From positions 1-41,570 of the forward strand of contig JAFVYP010000150.1 in NCBI GenBank assembly GCA_017508555.1: a stretch of 41,570 nt of DNA. Direction: 5' to 3'. Shown piece after piece: positions 18,250 through 26,273 of this stretch. This DNA comes from Lentisphaeria bacterium. GTDB taxonomy: Bacteria > Verrucomicrobiota > Lentisphaeria > Victivallales > Victivallaceae. A program made the position numbers and the translations under genes. The notes beneath the pieces are model-generated. The model was not told where the DNA came from, searched no databases, and was given only the letters and a program-made list of their open reading frames with translations. The first letter of the stretch is position 1, and each line of letters starts with the position of its first letter.

Positions 18250-18744
18250 TCAAAGCTCCTTTTTGCTTTTCTGTTTTTTTTCACGGTAGCGGATCACAAG
18301 AATTTTGACCGCAAAGTAAGTAATGGGCGTCATCACACCTGCCAGAAGGGCGCCTCCTACAAAGAAAGCGGCCACCAGCTCGCTCCCGATACTGAAAAGA
18401 GCCTCATAGCTTTGTTCCTGAATGACTTTCTGCATGATCTCTTTGATCTCATCCAGTTCCCGGACGCCTCCCAGAAGAGCGGCACCGACGTAGCATTGCA
18501 GGGGATAGATGATAAAAATGGAAAAGTGATTGGTGATAAGTGTTCCGACAGTCGCTCCCAGCTTGCTGCCTTTGAGCAGAAAAGCCGTCGGGATGGAACA
18601 GAGCAACTGAAAACCGAAAGGAATGAGGCAGCCGTAGAACATGCCGATCGCCCATCCCCGGGCAATATATTCCGGAGAGGCTTTCTCTCTCACGATCTTC
18701 GCATATAAATGCAGCAGTTTGCGCTTCAAAAATCCACGGCTCAT
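18250..18744 (-). CDS. DUF2062 membrane protein
   Basis: A 164-residue protein matching DUF2062: a basic N-terminal segment, then ARGWAIGMFYGCLIPFGFQ, a hydrophobic segment ending in a TNHFSIFIIYPLQCYVGA block, a short amphipathic stretch, and a final membrane helix before a Lys-rich tail. Function unknown; family members are small inner-membrane proteins, sometimes fused to glycosyltransferases. The ATG at 18744 was chosen because AAAGGAG is seven bases before it; the frame is open for 25 more codons upstream without a ribosome-binding site. It precedes the CDF gene directly, and their translation is probably coupled. Confidence 0.85.
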   Translation of the reverse strand: MSRGFLKRKLLHLYAKIVREKASPEYIARGWAIGMFYGCLIPFGFQLLCSIPTAFLLKGSKLGATVGTLITNHFSIFIIYPLQCYVGAALLGGVRELDEIKEIMQKVIQEQSYEALFSIGSELVAAFFVGGALLAGVMTPITYFAVKILVIRYREKKQKSKKEL

Positions 18745-18790
18745 CTTGATTCTCCTTTCAAACCGGTCCTGTTTTCCATGCCTGAGAGGA

Positions 18791-18819
18791 AAGATACACG
18801 CTTGGAGCATAAAATTCAA
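18791..18819 (-). promoter_or_regulatory. Candidate promoter for DUF2062-CDF
   Basis: On the minus strand TTGAAT (18819-18814) and TATCTT (18796-18791) are 17 bases apart, about 47 bases before the DUF2062 ATG. Confidence 0.45.
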
Positions 18820-18890
18820 GCAAAAAATTACATTTTTGCAATACGAAACGCTGAAAACGCCTCTCTTTTTTCAGCGCTGCCGGAGAATAT

Positions 18891-18919
18891 TTGCATTTAT
18901 ACATTTGACAGCTTATATT
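18891..18919 (+). promoter_or_regulatory. Candidate promoter for the SurA-like/kinase operon
   Basis: TTGCAT (18891-18896) and TATATT (18914-18919) with a 17-base spacer lie about 41 bases before the SurA-like ATG. A TTGACA at 18905-18910 sits inside the spacer and lacks a well-spaced -10 of its own. Confidence 0.5.
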
Positions 18920-18960
18920 ATCGTAATGATAAGAAAAGCAATCCAGAAAAGTGATATTAC

Positions 18961-19908
18961 ATGAAGTATTTGAAAACAACGGCCGCCGTTCTTTTTTTGC
19001 TGTGGGGGATCTTCCTTGCCGGAGCACCTGAAAAAGAGTTGAATTCCATTCTGGCCTCTGTCAACGGTTCTCCCGTCAGTTTGCAGGATGTTCTGCCCCT
19101 CACCCGGGCCAGAGAGTTCCGGGCGTTCAGCACCTACACCGGGGAGGAACTGAAAAAACAGATCCTCAAGATCCGCCGCGAAGCGGTGGATGAGCTGATC
19201 GACCGCAAATTGATCGTGGAAGATTACAACAAACAGAAATTCCAGCTCCAGGAGCGGGATATCGAAAGCGCGCTGGATGAAGTGGCAGACCGGATGGGCA
19301 TCCGTTCCCGCAGTGAATTTATCCGCAAGCTCCGTCAGCAGGGCGGCAGTATCGAAAAAATGCGGAACGACGTCCGCGACAGCATGGCCGTCCAGCTGAT
19401 GCTCCACCGCCAGTATGTGGCGCAGAAAGACCTCACCCCTGCGGCCATGTATGCCTACTACCAGAAAAACAAGGCTCTGAACAGGAATGCCGGCAGCATC
19501 GAACTTGCCATGATCCTGTTAAGCGGAGAGAACCTTGATAAAGCCGAAGAGATCGGCAAAGAGCTGCAGAAAGATCCGGCGGGCTTTGCCCGTCTTTCCC
19601 GGCGCTGGTCAAGCGGCCCCGGTAAAGAGGACGGCGGAAAACTCGGCAAGATCGACTGCCGCCTTCTGCGTCCGGAATTTGCAAAAGCCCTGACGGCCCC
19701 CGTCAAGGGAAAGATCTATGGTCCGCTGAAAACAGCAGAGGGAACTGTTTTTCTCCAGGTTCTCGATCTCACAAAACCTCAGGAGCGTTCCTTCAAAGAG
19801 AGTCTCCCTGAGATCCGCAAAAAACTTGAGGCTGAACAACGGACGGCTGCCAAAAAAAATTATACGCAACGGTTGCGGAAAAATGCCATCATCAGGTATT
19901 TTTTCTGA
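18961..19908 (+). CDS. SurA-like exported chaperone with parvulin-type (PpiC) domain
   Basis: A 315-residue exported protein. Residues 1-22 are a signal peptide. A SurA-N-like helical chaperone region (about 27-165) starts with ILASVNGSPVSLQDVLPL, the typical opening of SurA and PrsA. The parvulin-like rotamase segment (about 175-280) includes FARLSRRWSSGPGKEDGGKLGKI. A helical tail follows. It probably assists outer-membrane or secreted protein folding in the periplasm. It is shorter than E. coli SurA (428), with one rotamase domain. The gene is 14 bases upstream of a Ser/Thr kinase gene, with which it probably forms an operon. Confidence 0.87.
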   Translation: MKYLKTTAAVLFLLWGIFLAGAPEKELNSILASVNGSPVSLQDVLPLTRAREFRAFSTYTGEELKKQILKIRREAVDELIDRKLIVEDYNKQKFQLQERDIESALDEVADRMGIRSRSEFIRKLRQQGGSIEKMRNDVRDSMAVQLMLHRQYVAQKDLTPAAMYAYYQKNKALNRNAGSIELAMILLSGENLDKAEEIGKELQKDPAGFARLSRRWSSGPGKEDGGKLGKIDCRLLRPEFAKALTAPVKGKIYGPLKTAEGTVFLQVLDLTKPQERSFKESLPEIRKKLEAEQRTAAKKNYTQRLRKNAIIRYFF

Positions 19909-19922
19909 AATGAGGTCTGATT

Positions 19923-22697
19923 ATGAAACTTTATTGTGACGCATGCGCAAAACCCATCACGCCCGAGATCCCGGAAGGAGCAGCTGCAGTCCCCTGTCCT
20001 TTGTGCGGCAAAGAGATCCCGGTTCCTGAAAAAAATGTTGCTCCCGGAGTCGTTATCGGGGATTTTCTCATTGAAAAACCTTTGAGCCACGGCGGCATGG
20101 GCGAAGTCTTTGTCGCCCGCCAGCTCTCTCTGGACCGCCCCGTGGCGCTCAAAGTGCTGCGGGATAAATTCAGCGGCGACAAAGAGTACATCGACGGACT
20201 TTTCCGCGAAGCCCGGGCGGCAGCCAAGCTAACCAATCCCCATATCGTCCAAGCCTACGCCGTCGGCGAAGAGGACGGGATCTACTACTTTGCCATGGAG
20301 CTGATCCGCGGAGAGACATTCAAACAGATCCTCAAACGGGAAAAAATCCTTGATTTCGCCAAGGCCGCCAAAGTCATCCGTGAAATATGCAGCGCGCTGG
20401 AAGCCGCCTGGAAAGATCAGAAACTCGTCCATCAGGATATCAAACCCGATAATATCATGCTGGATGCCAACGGTTCTGCAAAACTGGCCGACTTGGGTCT
20501 GGCACGGACCGGCAACGATGCGGCAGCTGACGCTGACGCCGATGAAGTGCTGGGAACACCCCAGTATATCAGTCCCGAACAGCTCACCGGAGTTCCCACA
20601 GATGTCCGCAGCGACATTTACAGCCTGGGGGCGACGTTCTATCAGTTCGTCACAGGACAATTCCCCTATGTGGCTGACACCGCAGAAGAGATGTCCCGTA
20701 TGCATGTGGAAGGCAATCTGACACCCCCCAAAGAGGTCAATCCCCAGCTGCCGGATGCCCTCAATGACATTATCGTCAAAATGATGGCGCGGAATATCGA
20801 ACAGCGCTATCAGATGCCCAATGAGATCATCCGCGATTTGGACGCATTTCTCAATAATCCCTCCGGCCGTCCTGCCGTTTCCGGCGGAGGCCTGCTGAAA
20901 AAACCGGTCCTCTCCCGTCCGGCCGCCCCCGCTGGGCTTCCCGGAATGAAAAAACCTCTGACGCCCGGTGGCGCCAAACCCGCCATGCCCGGATTGAAAA
21001 CCCCCGCAACCGGCGCCAAACCGCTCCTGGGAAAACCTGCCGCGCCTGCGGTAAAACCGGCGGTTCCGGCAGCAAAACCGGCCGTTCCGGCGGCGAAGGC
21101 CACTGCAAAGCCTGCGGTTCCTGCGGTCAAACCCGCCGCTCCTGCGGTCAAAAAGGAAGAGGAAAAAACGCCGACAGCAGAAACGCCCCCGGTGCCGGCT
21201 GAAGAGGTCAAAATGCAGGAGTCCCCTGCCCCTGCGCCGGAACCCCCGGCGGCGGCTCCGGCGGAAACACCGGCGGATACGCCTGCCCCTGCGGAAGAAA
21301 AAGCAGAAAAAAAGGCAGCGGGGGATGAAATCACCCTGGCGCCTGAGACCCACCGCAAAGCGCGGGAGCAAAAGGCCGCCCCTGAAGGAGAAGAGGCGAA
21401 AACCCCGGAAAACGGCGAAGAAGAGCCGAAAAAGAAAAAGACCCGCCGGACAAAAGAGGAAAATGCTCCCAAAAAACGCTCCGGAGCTTTGAAAACAGTC
21501 ATATTCCTGCTGGTTTTGCTCCTGCTTCTCGGCGGAGCGGCTGCCGGATTTTTCTTTGCGGCCAAAGCAGATAAACTTCCGGCCAAACTCAAACCCTGGG
21601 GAGAAAAACTGCTTGCAAAATTGGGACAGACCCCTCAAGCCGCTGCGGATGAAAAAGAGGCAAAAACAGCGCCCCAAGCCGCCCCTCTTCCGGAAGCGCC
21701 TGTCAAGCCCAAAGAACCGGAAAAACCCAAAACCCGGCCGGAATATATCCGTACCCTGGAAGCACTCCGGACAGAGTTCCGCAACACCCCCTCCTCCGGA
21801 CGGGCCAAATGGCTTGCCAAAGCCGATGAGACCATTGACCGTCTGGGAGATCCCGTAACGCCGGAAGAACATGATATCCTCTGCAAGACCTGGGCCATGT
21901 ACTCCATTGCTGATGAAGAGCTGCGTTTCATCCCCGCCCGCGAAAAAGCCCGGGCCGCTTATGAAAAAGCCGCTGAACAGCGCAGACTCCAAAAGGAAAA
22001 AGAGGAACAGGAACGGCAGAAACATCTGGCGGGCGAAGCAGCCAGACAGCGGGAGATCGCTCAGCAGAACGCCCAATTCCAGCAGGATCAGAAGGCCCGT
22101 CAGGCAGAGATCAATATCCGTTTTGCAAAACTGAAAAACGAGCTGGATGCGTTGAACAAACCGCTGATCCTTGCGGTCGTCCAATGCGCAGAAAGCAAGA
22201 ACAACGCAGCCTTTGAAACAGCGCTTGAAAATGCCCGGAACTATCTGATCCCCACCACCTGCGATACCATTGCAGAACGGGCGGCGATCGCGGCTTTCAA
22301 CACGCTGAAAACCTATGCGCCCTCAGCATTGGCCGCCTATGAAAAATTCCTCTTGGAAGCAGAAAACTGCAAAGCCCGGGGAACCTTGATGATCCGTGTC
22401 CACGGCAGCCGCATTCTGGTACGTGTCACGGGGATCGGCGCAAAAGGCGTGATCCGCTACCGGACCACCAACGGAACAAAGGGAGAATATCTGCCGCAGA
22501 CAACTCTGGAATACGCACAGCTGATCCGTTTTCTGACCACAAACACCCATTTGACGGGCGTGGAATTTTATTACGGTCTGCTCTCGCGGAAACTTGCGCC
22601 TGCAACGCTGAAAAGGATCAATGCACTTCTGCCCGATGCAAAAGTCCGCAACTTCTGGATCACGGCCGCGCGTTTTTACGCGGCCAGTCTGCGGTAA
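19923..22697 (+). CDS. Zinc-ribbon transmembrane Ser/Thr protein kinase
   Basis: A 924-residue Hanks-type kinase. Residues 1-36 form a zinc ribbon with C5, C8, C25 and C28. The kinase domain (about 44-305) has the glycine loop SHGGMGEV, ATP-binding K77 in VALKVL, catalytic loop HQDIKPDN with D172, and DLG in place of DFG with D190. All catalytic residues are present, so it should be active; HQD for HRD suggests it does not need activation-loop phosphorylation. Residues 315-515 are an Ala/Pro/Lys/Glu-rich linker with KPAVPA-type repeats. One transmembrane helix lies at about 525-547, followed by a charged coiled-coil segment (about 660-720) and a C-terminal region of unknown fold. The C-terminal part is probably the extracytoplasmic sensor. 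Substrates unknown. Confidence 0.95.
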   Translation: MKLYCDACAKPITPEIPEGAAAVPCPLCGKEIPVPEKNVAPGVVIGDFLIEKPLSHGGMGEVFVARQLSLDRPVALKVLRDKFSGDKEYIDGLFREARAAAKLTNPHIVQAYAVGEEDGIYYFAMELIRGETFKQILKREKILDFAKAAKVIREICSALEAAWKDQKLVHQDIKPDNIMLDANGSAKLADLGLARTGNDAAADADADEVLGTPQYISPEQLTGVPTDVRSDIYSLGATFYQFVTGQFPYVADTAEEMSRMHVEGNLTPPKEVNPQLPDALNDIIVKMMARNIEQRYQMPNEIIRDLDAFLNNPSGRPAVSGGGLLKKPVLSRPAAPAGLPGMKKPLTPGGAKPAMPGLKTPATGAKPLLGKPAAPAVKPAVPAAKPAVPAAKATAKPAVPAVKPAAPAVKKEEEKTPTAETPPVPAEEVKMQESPAPAPEPPAAAPAETPADTPAPAEEKAEKKAAGDEITLAPETHRKAREQKAAPEGEEAKTPENGEEEPKKKKTRRTKEENAPKKRSGALKTVIFLLVLLLLLGGAAAGFFFAAKADKLPAKLKPWGEKLLAKLGQTPQAAADEKEAKTAPQAAPLPEAPVKPKEPEKPKTRPEYIRTLEALRTEFRNTPSSGRAKWLAKADETIDRLGDPVTPEEHDILCKTWAMYSIADEELRFIPAREKARAAYEKAAEQRRLQKEKEEQERQKHLAGEAARQREIAQQNAQFQQDQKARQAEINIRFAKLKNELDALNKPLILAVVQCAESKNNAAFETALENARNYLIPTTCDTIAERAAIAAFNTLKTYAPSALAAYEKFLLEAENCKARGTLMIRVHGSRILVRVTGIGAKGVIRYRTTNGTKGEYLPQTTLEYAQLIRFLTTNTHLTGVEFYYGLLSRKLAPATLKRINALLPDAKVRNFWITAARFYAASLR

Positions 22698-22704
22698 AGG
22701 ACGA

Positions 22705-22719
22705 CCTGCCGCCGGCAGG
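22705..22719. terminator. Short hairpin between convergent kinase and lipoprotein genes
   Basis: CCTGC and GCAGG pair around a five-base loop in the 36-base convergent gap, without a good T run on either strand. It may slow transcription in both directions, but the evidence is weak. Confidence 0.25.
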
Positions 22720-22733
22720 ACTGCGGTTGTTTG

Positions 22734-23069
22734 TCAACGGCTGAACACCCAGTCGTGGCGCCGCTTGCGCTGGGCATCGTAATCAGAGCGGATAGACTTA
22801 ACGAGAGCCTCCGAATCCCCGGTGTGCATCTGCTCTTTGAGCAGAGCCCGTTCATGGGATGAAAGCTCTTTATCCTGAAGATAATCCGGCTTGTTTTTGA
22901 TTTTGAACATATCCATCACGGGGTCCCGGGAGGCTGGCGGGCGGCTCTCGCCGGAACGGTTTTCCGCCCGCCGTCCGGAGGGACGGGAAAAGGCTTGCCG
23001 GAATGCCTTGCATCCGCAAAAAAACAGCAGGATCATCACCGGAAGAAGAAAAAAAAGAATTTTTTTCAT
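22734..23069 (-). CDS. Small putative lipoprotein of unknown function
   Basis: A 111-residue product: basic start MKK, a hydrophobic core, then FCGC with C20 as the likely lipidated cysteine. The rest is charged and probably disordered. I do not recognise a family. The ATG at 23069 has AAGGA nine bases before it and overlaps the rlmN stop by four bases. The frame opens 15 codons earlier inside rlmN without supporting signals. Its position as the third gene of the TPR-rlmN operon suggests it is expressed, but gives no function. Confidence 0.65.
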   Translation of the reverse strand: MKKILFFLLPVMILLFFCGCKAFRQAFSRPSGRRAENRSGESRPPASRDPVMDMFKIKNKPDYLQDKELSSHERALLKEQMHTGDSEALVKSIRSDYDAQRKRRHDWVFSR

Positions 23070-24109
23070 TGGGCGCTTTCCTTTTTCATCGCATTGACCC
23101 TGAGCTGTCCGCAAGCGGCGGCGGATTTGGCTCCGCGCTCCACGCGGCGGGTCACGGTGGCCCCCGTTGCAGCAGCCGCCCGCTCAAAAGCCTCGATCGC
23201 CTCGCGGGAGGGACGTTTGAAAACGGAATCTGTTTCGTTGTAGGGGATCAGATTGATCTTGGCCCGGTGAGCGCGGGCCAGATGTCCCAGAGCTTCAGCC
23301 TGGGCAACAGAATCATTGATCCCGGCAAGAAGGGTGTATTCAAGAGTATATAAACGCCCTGTCCTGTCACGGCAGATATCTGCGGCGCGCAAGATCTCCG
23401 CAATGGGATAACGAACCTTGTCAGGAATGATCCCAGCCCGGGTTTCATCGTCCGGCGCATGGAGACTGATCGCCAGCGTAAACTCCTTTTCCAACGCCGC
23501 CAGCTTCAGGATCCCCGGCACAAAGCCGCTGGTAGAAACGGTGATCCTGCGGGGAGACATATTGAAGTATTCCGGAGATGTCAGTATATCCAGCGCCCGG
23601 GAAAGCTCCTCAAAATTCATCAATCCCTCGCCGATCCCCATAAAGACGATATTGTCGCATTTTCTTCCGGCCTCAGCACAGCCTGTGAGAAACTCTTCAA
23701 TGATCTCCCCCGCCTTCAGATTGCGGACAAGTCCATTGACGCCGCTGGCACAGAAACGGCATCCCACCGGACACCCCACCTGGGTCGAAAGACAGAGCGT
23801 CAGACGCTCCCCGGCAGGAATGACCACCAATTCCACTGACTCTTTATCAAAAAGTTCCAGCCGCAGTTTCACCACTTCATCCCGGGCGGAAACAGCCCGT
23901 TCCGCCACGCGGCAGGAGGGCGCGTAAAAGGCCTCTTTCAAAGCCGCCCTGAGCGGCGCGGGACGATTTTTCATCTCCTCAGGATCGAGTACCTGTTTCT
24001 GACAGATCCAGTCCAGGATCTGTTTGGCACGGAAAGCCGGTTGTCCCTGCTGCGTCAGAAAGGTTTTCAGTTCTGCGGCAGAAGCTCCGGCAAGAAAGTT
24101 TCTGTTCAT
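23066..24109 (-). CDS. rlmN: Dual-specificity 23S rRNA/tRNA adenine C2-methyltransferase
   Basis: Radical-SAM enzyme that methylates C2 of A2503 in 23S rRNA and of A37 in some tRNAs. The cluster motif C113-x3-C117-x2-C120 is in GCPVGCRFC, the SAM-binding MGIGEGLMN follows, and the mechanistic C-terminal cysteine is C333 in AACGQL. Its partner cysteine lies in the standard upstream part of the fold. The length of 347 residues is usual. It overlaps the TPR gene upstream and the small lipoprotein gene downstream by four bases each. Confidence 0.97.
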   Translation of the reverse strand: MNRNFLAGASAAELKTFLTQQGQPAFRAKQILDWICQKQVLDPEEMKNRPAPLRAALKEAFYAPSCRVAERAVSARDEVVKLRLELFDKESVELVVIPAGERLTLCLSTQVGCPVGCRFCASGVNGLVRNLKAGEIIEEFLTGCAEAGRKCDNIVFMGIGEGLMNFEELSRALDILTSPEYFNMSPRRITVSTSGFVPGILKLAALEKEFTLAISLHAPDDETRAGIIPDKVRYPIAEILRAADICRDRTGRLYTLEYTLLAGINDSVAQAEALGHLARAHRAKINLIPYNETDSVFKRPSREAIEAFERAAAATGATVTRRVERGAKSAAACGQLRVNAMKKESAQ

Positions 24110-25674
24110 TTTGTTGTTCCGGAAGTAAGAGAGGTTATTTTTTTCTTGAGCAGCTGCGGATCAAGATCGGGATTGTCCCGGGGAGAATCCTGAAAGACCT
24201 GCAAAGCCAGCTGATAATAAGCAAGCGCTTTTAAGGGCTGTTTGAGAGCCAGATAAATATCTCCGGCATGCTCTGCCATAACAGCCCCGGAAACACCGTG
24301 ATCCAGGCAGCGGAAGCCCTTCCTGATATATTTTTCAGCAGCCGGATAATCTTTCTGCTTGAATTTGACCCAGGCCATGCTGTCCAGATACGCGGCATTG
24401 CGCGGCTCCCGGGAAAGCACAAATGTCATCAGTTCCTCAGCCTTTTTGAGTTCGACATCCAGAACGGCGGATACATAGGCAACGGCATTGGCGATCATCA
24501 TGTTCTGCCGGACCCGGGGCGCAAGCACTTTTTCCGCCTTGAAAAAATCGGCTTTGTTCAGAGAAAGTTCAGCCAGAGAAAGCCGTTCAAGCGCAGCGGC
24601 CTCTTTGCTGAATCCGGGGATATTTTCACAGGCCTCCAGCGCCCGGGCCGCCGCCCGGACATTTCTGAATTTAAGGGCCGTTGTAAAACGGTTGCTCTCC
24701 TTTTCCGCCGGAGAGGTCAAATTGGCACATTCCCGCATGGCCCGGTCAAAATTTCCGGCAGCGGTATAAGCCTGCAACCGTTTTTTAGCGCAGAACGCCA
24801 CCGATATTCCGGGATATTTTTTCAGAAGCGCTTCCAGTTTCTGCACATTCCCGGTCTGAGCCGCCGCTTCGATCAGCATGACAGCGCCGAAGCTGTCCTT
24901 GTGTTCGTCATACCATTTTTCTGCCGTTTCAAAAGCCGCCGTATCGGCCTTTATCAAACCGAAAAAGGCCATGCGCCTGCGGAATCCGGCAGCATTGGTC
25001 AAAGGGCTTTTTTTCAAAAGTTCCAGATATTTATCCCGCTCACGGGCGGCAATGGAGGGAACGAGAGAAAAGGTATCCCGTTTGGCGGAAATGCTGTAAT
25101 AGAGCAGCGCCGCTTCCTGCAACGCAGGATCTGAGGCCTCAAATGGCAGCTGGATGGTCTTTTGACCGGCGGCAAGAAGCGCCTCCACATAACGCAAAGC
25201 CAATGCCTGAAAATATTTCATATCCTCCGGCGCGGGCTTTTTGCGCAAAAGATCTCCGCAAAGCGCAGCGATCTCTCCTGGCGCGGCACCGGAACGGGCT
25301 GCAGCCTGAACGTATTGGAGCAGAAAAAAAACATCCTCCGGCAGCGCTTTCCGGAGAGAAGCAAGTTTTTCTCTAACCTCTGCGCTTCTGCCCGGAACTT
25401 TATCAAGGCTTTTGACCAGAAGCAGAACAGAAAGTTTTCTCCGGGGATCAAGAGAGACGGATTCCAGAAGATAATTCAGCCGCTTATCGGGATTTTTTTC
25501 AAGAAGTCCGGCAATATAGAACTCCAGCGCCCGGGTGTGTCTGCTGAAAGTGCCGTCCGCCTTTTCAGAAGAACAGGGTTGATCGGGGGTATCTCTTCCG
25601 ACAGCCGCTTTGCCGGCCCAAAGTCCTCCCGGCAGCAGAAGCGCGGCAAAAAAAATAAAAAATGGTTTTTTCAT
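24106..25674 (-). CDS. Exported TPR-repeat protein
   Basis: A 522-residue protein with a signal peptide (residues 1-19, ending near LWAG) and an almost wholly alpha-helical body rich in Ala and Leu. Helix pairs such as NAAYLDSMAWVKFKQKDYPAAEKYI and DIYLALKQPLKALAYYQLAL near the C-terminus fit tetratricopeptide repeats; earlier repeats are more diverged. TPR proteins are scaffolds, so no enzyme activity is expected. The start at 25674 follows GGAG by nine bases; an ATG eight codons upstream lacks a site at proper distance. It heads an operon with rlmN and the small lipoprotein. Confidence 0.76.
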   Translation of the reverse strand: MKKPFFIFFAALLLPGGLWAGKAAVGRDTPDQPCSSEKADGTFSRHTRALEFYIAGLLEKNPDKRLNYLLESVSLDPRRKLSVLLLVKSLDKVPGRSAEVREKLASLRKALPEDVFFLLQYVQAAARSGAAPGEIAALCGDLLRKKPAPEDMKYFQALALRYVEALLAAGQKTIQLPFEASDPALQEAALLYYSISAKRDTFSLVPSIAARERDKYLELLKKSPLTNAAGFRRRMAFFGLIKADTAAFETAEKWYDEHKDSFGAVMLIEAAAQTGNVQKLEALLKKYPGISVAFCAKKRLQAYTAAGNFDRAMRECANLTSPAEKESNRFTTALKFRNVRAAARALEACENIPGFSKEAAALERLSLAELSLNKADFFKAEKVLAPRVRQNMMIANAVAYVSAVLDVELKKAEELMTFVLSREPRNAAYLDSMAWVKFKQKDYPAAEKYIRKGFRCLDHGVSGAVMAEHAGDIYLALKQPLKALAYYQLALQVFQDSPRDNPDLDPQLLKKKITSLTSGTTK

Positions 25675-25724
25675 CAATATCGTCTCCGCCAAAAACATAT
25701 CATCTGATTTTTATTCTCCTTATA

Positions 25725-25753
25725 AAATTAATGCCATTTCGCCTGAAATTCAA
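25725..25753 (-). promoter_or_regulatory. Candidate promoter for the TPR-rlmN-lipoprotein operon
   Basis: On the minus strand TTGAAT (25753-25748) and TAATTT (25730-25725) have a 17-base spacer. The region 25675-25966 (292 bases) has no larger gene; it holds this promoter, the opposing one at 25828 and a structured leader. Confidence 0.4.
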
Positions 25754-25827
25754 CAGCGTTGTCCAAAAAAAGCCGAGTTTTTTCCACCGCAACCGAAAAT
25801 TCTGCTGAAAAATCCTGTTTTTTTGAT

Positions 25828-25856
25828 TTGCAACTTGACAGAAGTGGAGCTATATT
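25828..25856 (+). promoter_or_regulatory. Promoter for the COX24-like small gene
   Basis: TTGCAA (25828-25833) and TATATT (25851-25856) are 17 bases apart, giving an expected transcript start near 25863 and a leader of about 100 bases. A TTGACA at 25835-25840 overlaps the spacer but has no well-placed -10. Confidence 0.55.
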
Positions 25857-25870
25857 ATTGAAATGGGCGT

Positions 25871-25920
25871 GACTGCCAAGTAGTCGGCGGTCAAAAAGAC
25901 TTGCAGAACATTTGGCAGTC
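25871..25920 (+). promoter_or_regulatory. Structured 5' leader of the COX24-like gene
   Basis: GACTGCCAA (25871-25879) pairs perfectly with TTGGCAGTC (25912-25920), and a smaller AGTC/GACT pair lies inside the loop. The hairpin sits between the likely transcript start and the ribosome-binding site, so it may control or stabilise the short message. Whether it binds a protein or ligand cannot be told. Confidence 0.4.
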
Positions 25921-25966
25921 CCGCCTGAAAAAGTTTAATCAACTTTAATAATCTAAAGGTGAAAAA

Positions 25967-26056
25967 ATGGGAAACCTGAAGAAAAAACGGCGCAAGAAGA
26001 TCGCCAAGCACAAGCGTAAGAAGCAGCTCAAACTGCTGCGTCACAAGAAGAAATAA
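25967..26056 (+). CDS. AURKAIP1/COX24-domain small basic protein (mS38-like)
   Basis: A 29-residue, extremely basic protein starting MGNLKKKRRKKIAKHKRKKQ and ending LRHKKK. The pattern KKKRRKKxxKHKRKK, then RHKKK at the end, matches the bacterial AURKAIP1/COX24-domain family, related to the mitochondrial ribosomal protein mS38. It is therefore probably ribosome-associated; that role is inference. The start is preceded by AAAGGTGAAAAA. The gene has its own promoter and structured leader and is followed 21 bases later by a strong terminator, so it is a single-gene transcript. Confidence 0.85.
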   Translation: MGNLKKKRRKKIAKHKRKKQLKLLRHKKK

Positions 26057-26077
26057 TCTTGCGTGTGCCAATAAATG

Positions 26078-26113
26078 CCGGAACGGAAAGTTTTTTCTGT
26101 TCCGGTTTTTTTT
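26078..26113 (+). terminator. Strong rho-independent terminator
   Basis: A stem of about 12 pairs runs from CCGGAAC (26078-26084) to GTTCCGG (26099-26105), allowing one G-T pair, followed by eight T residues (26106-26113). It ends the COX24-like transcript. The remaining gap to 26273 holds the next gene's promoter. Confidence 0.9.
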
Positions 26114-26200
26114 GCATCACAGCCCCTGAGAAACATTAATCCCCAGGCAGGCCGCCGGAGATTTCCGGCAACAAGGCAGAAGCTTTTTTGAGAAAAGACA

Positions 26201-26228
26201 TTGACTTCCGTTTTTACGGGATTATATT
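26201..26228 (+). promoter_or_regulatory. Promoter for the alpha/beta-hydrolase gene
   Basis: TTGACT (26201-26206), a 16-base spacer and TATATT (26223-26228) lie 45 bases before the hydrolase ATG. Confidence 0.55.
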
Positions 26229-26273
26229 AAACGGAAACAACACACGCCATATTATCACAGAAAGAAGATCATT

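Noticed and set aside
18905-18910. TTGACA upstream of the SurA-like gene (and another at 25835) as the -35 box
   Set aside because: Neither has a -10 at 16-18 bases; TTGCAT and TTGCAA just upstream fit TATATT with exactly 17 bases.
21000-21160. Ala/Pro/Lys repeats in the kinase gene as a possible mobile or CRISPR-like repeat
   Set aside because: The repeats are short, imperfect, in frame and limited to the linker, as in many kinases of these phyla.
20229-22184. A 651-codon minus-strand frame opposite the kinase gene
   Set aside because: Low-complexity Arg/Phe/Gly-rich product mirroring the Ala/Pro/Lys-rich linker; a shadow frame.
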